64,000 bases of DNA from Stenotrophomonas indicatrix (GTDB lineage: Bacteria; Pseudomonadota; Gammaproteobacteria; Xanthomonadales; Xanthomonadaceae). Made by a program: the position numbers and the translations under genes. Under the pieces are notes generated by a model, which was not told the origin of the DNA, searched no databases, and worked only from the letters and a program-made list of their open reading frames with translations. The stretch covers positions 2,294,001 to 2,358,000 of the forward strand of contig NZ_PEJS01000001.1 of assembly GCF_002750975.1 (NCBI RefSeq), in the 5' to 3' direction. This document shows, in pieces, positions 62,530 through 64,000 of this stretch. Each line of letters begins with the position of its first letter. Positions within the stretch are counted from its first letter, which is position 1.

Positions 62530-62602
62530 TGTCCACATTCCTTGGGCCAATTGCCCGCTTTACCCGATGGCCGCTCCGGCATAGCCGAGACGGCGTCTTT
62601 CC

Positions 62603-63403
62603 TTACTGGTCCAACGCGCCGGCAAGAATGGCGGTCTTGGCGATATCCCGGACAAAGCGCGTTGATGGATCCCCCTTCAACGCAGTCTTGGCGATCAACT
62701 TCTGATTGACCTTCAGCACCTCGATGTAGGCGTCGTACGACTGCATTTGGCCCTCCCACTTCTGGGTGGCAACAGCAAGGTCGTTGGCGGTGCGCAGCGA
62801 TTCGCTGTCAGCTCCCTGCACAGTGCCCTGATCGTTGTTTCGGGTACGTTCCTTGAATATGTCAGCCAGCGCCTGCTCCATACTCGGCACGGTGTCGTTC
62901 AGAAAATCAATCGACTCGTTGTACTTGCGGTTCTCCATCATGCGGATGTTCACGCAGATCTGCTGCTGGCGCTTCTTGAGATCCTGGTCACCGGTCAGTC
63001 CGACCGTACTGAGCAGCCCCGACAGCGAAAAATCCATGCCTTGACCGCCACAGGTTTCAGCAACCATGTATTTCGGATCAACCTTGACCAGGGGTTGCCC
63101 CTCAGGCAGCCCAATTGCGCGCATCTGTGCCTGAATCTGCACCAGCGCCTGCTGATACTGCTTGGCCGTCTTTGTCCAGCGGTCCGCGGTCTCCTTGTAC
63201 TCAGCCAAGTCAGCTGCGCTCATGCCTTCACCAACTTCGTAGTCCATGATGGCCTGCATCAGGCCCGCGAAGTCGAAAACCGGCCAACCACTTGCCGACA
63301 CCGGATTGGTCGAAAGTACCGCTGCGCACCCCAGCACCAGGGCAGCGAAACGCGAGCGGCGCGGGCCGCGGCCAGACTTGCGATTGTCGTTTGCCTTGTT
63401 CAT
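62603..63403 (-). CDS. virB5: Type IV secretion pilus-tip protein VirB5
   Basis: 266 residues from the ATG at 63403 (GGAG upstream); earlier in-frame ATGs at 63433 and 63439 are possible. A long basic n-region precedes the signal peptide (cleavage near NPVSASG). The mature protein is helical (YKETADRWTKTAKQYQQALV, QICVNIRMMENRKYNESIDF), as in VirB5/TraC minor pilins. Gene order virB4-virB5-virB6 is the standard X-T4SS order. Confidence 0.87.
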   Translation of the reverse strand: MNKANDNRKSGRGPRRSRFAALVLGCAAVLSTNPVSASGWPVFDFAGLMQAIMDYEVGEGMSAADLAEYKETADRWTKTAKQYQQALVQIQAQMRAIGLPEGQPLVKVDPKYMVAETCGGQGMDFSLSGLLSTVGLTGDQDLKKRQQQICVNIRMMENRKYNESIDFLNDTVPSMEQALADIFKERTRNNDQGTVQGADSESLRTANDLAVATQKWEGQMQSYDAYIEVLKVNQKLIAKTALKGDPSTRFVRDIAKTAILAGALDQ

Positions 63404-63455
63404 GTCGTTCTCCACGGAAATGGAAGTCTTCATCGTCATCCCTGTTCGTTGGCGC

Positions 63456-64000
63456 TCAGGCCGCATCGGATTGGGCGGCAGCCTTGCCCGATCCCTTTCG
63501 ATTCTTGTAGAAATCTTCCAGCCACTGTTCCGGCGTCAGCTCATCCACCGTCACCCGTGCACGCACGGCGGCGGTCTGCAGCACGCGATGCATGATGTCG
63601 ATGTTGTCGGTCGACGCCGAGATCACCGATAGGATGTCATCCATGCCGCGCAGGTTGAGCTGACACACGCTCGAAGCGTGACCCTGCTTGACCAGGAAAC
63701 AGCGCGAACGCTCATCCAGGGCAGTGACCACCTTGAACTCGGCCTCGGTCAACTTCAGGCCCTCCATATAATCACTCTTGCTGGCGTTCGGGTTCGGCAG
63801 CAGGATCAAGGTGGCGGTCTGTTCGATCAGTGCGGCGGAGATGTCGCTCTTCAGCGCATCCTCCGGGCTCTGCGTTGCGAAGATACCCATGCCGTTCTGC
63901 TTACGGATGGTCTTCTGCTTGTTCTTGGCGAACTCCTTCAGGCCGCCTTCGCCGTCCAGGATCTTCCAGAACTCGTCCATCACGTAGATCAGCGGGCGAC
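63456..64000 (-). CDS. virB4: Type IV secretion ATPase VirB4, C-terminal part
   Basis: About 181 C-terminal residues; the frame is open to the window edge. It begins in the Walker B region (RPLIYVMDEFWKIL) and contains GIFATQSPEDAL, ALIEQTATLILLPNPNAS and RCFLVKQGHASSVCQLNL, conserved in the ATPase domain. VirB4 powers pilus biogenesis and substrate transfer. The stop lies 53 bases before the virB5 start. Upstream genes (virB3 back to virB7, virD4) are expected beyond 64000. Confidence 0.93.
   Translation of the reverse strand, partial: RPLIYVMDEFWKILDGEGGLKEFAKNKQKTIRKQNGMGIFATQSPEDALKSDISAALIEQTATLILLPNPNASKSDYMEGLKLTEAEFKVVTALDERSRCFLVKQGHASSVCQLNLRGMDDILSVISASTDNIDIMHRVLQTAAVRARVTVDELTPEQWLEDFYKNRKGSGKAAAQSDAA

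Overview
The window looks like chromosomal DNA of a Stenotrophomonas (S. maltophilia complex) or a close Xanthomonadaceae relative. The base composition is uniformly GC-rich, so long antisense frames are everywhere. Dispersed GTAG-type REP hairpins, a class III PhaE/PhaC synthase, the ppsR/ppsA pair, a lysine-decarboxylase operon and an Xanthomonadales-type (X-) type IV secretion system all fit that group. The species name is inference; no rRNA is present.

0-11 kb: the 3' end of dnaE2, a membrane-anchored unknown, a MocR regulator facing yggS and a glutamine-amidotransferase gene, two coupled unknown genes, then a Fur-boxed heme-uptake island (FecI-type sigma, FecR-type anti-sigma, HasR-like receptor with STN domain, ChaN-like protein, dedicated TonB). 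11-18 kb: a Rid-family protein, a cation efflux transporter, and a minus-strand operon of porin, CadB-like antiporter and LdcA-like decarboxylase with a perfect FNR/ANR box about 360 bp upstream. 18-21.5 kb: a TlpA-like/DsbG redox pair, a GlxA-type regulator and an orphan MerR regulator with its own operator. 21.6-24.7 kb: three tandem tRNA-Ala(GGC)/tRNA-Glu(TTC) cassettes, two small genes around an SRAP protein, a receiver-only protein and tRNA-Leu(CAA). 24.7-34.5 kb: a GNAT enzyme, a soluble double-PAS chemoreceptor, a DUF5694 protein, a multi-PAS diguanylate cyclase and Tex.

34.5-35.2 kb holds no credible gene. It is a roughly 515-bp nested palindrome with two internal cruciform units and a GTAG hairpin near its centre. 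35-51 kb is mostly core metabolism: PspC-family and DUF5329 proteins, phaE-phaC directly behind pssA, a methyltransferase next to a DnaA-box cluster, Nudix, DUF1249, ppsR/ppsA, MscS, an Old Yellow Enzyme, EcsC, Orn, TadA and acetyltransferases.

51.6-64 kb is the accessory region and the most interesting part. It contains the distal end of an X-T4SS operon on the minus strand (virB4 partial, virB5, virB6) and two toxins carrying the C-terminal XVIPCD secretion signal: a class 3 lipase-type effector preceded by a lipoprotein immunity candidate, and a GH19 glycosidase effector preceded by its own candidate immunity gene. Between them and virB6 lie four copies of an eight-cysteine secreted family (DUF4189-like; two intact, one frameshifted, one decayed) and a broken duplicate of the 3' part of virB6 with a different C-terminal tail. 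The layout suggests repeated duplication of a 'virB6 tail + DUF4189' unit within an interbacterial-killing locus.
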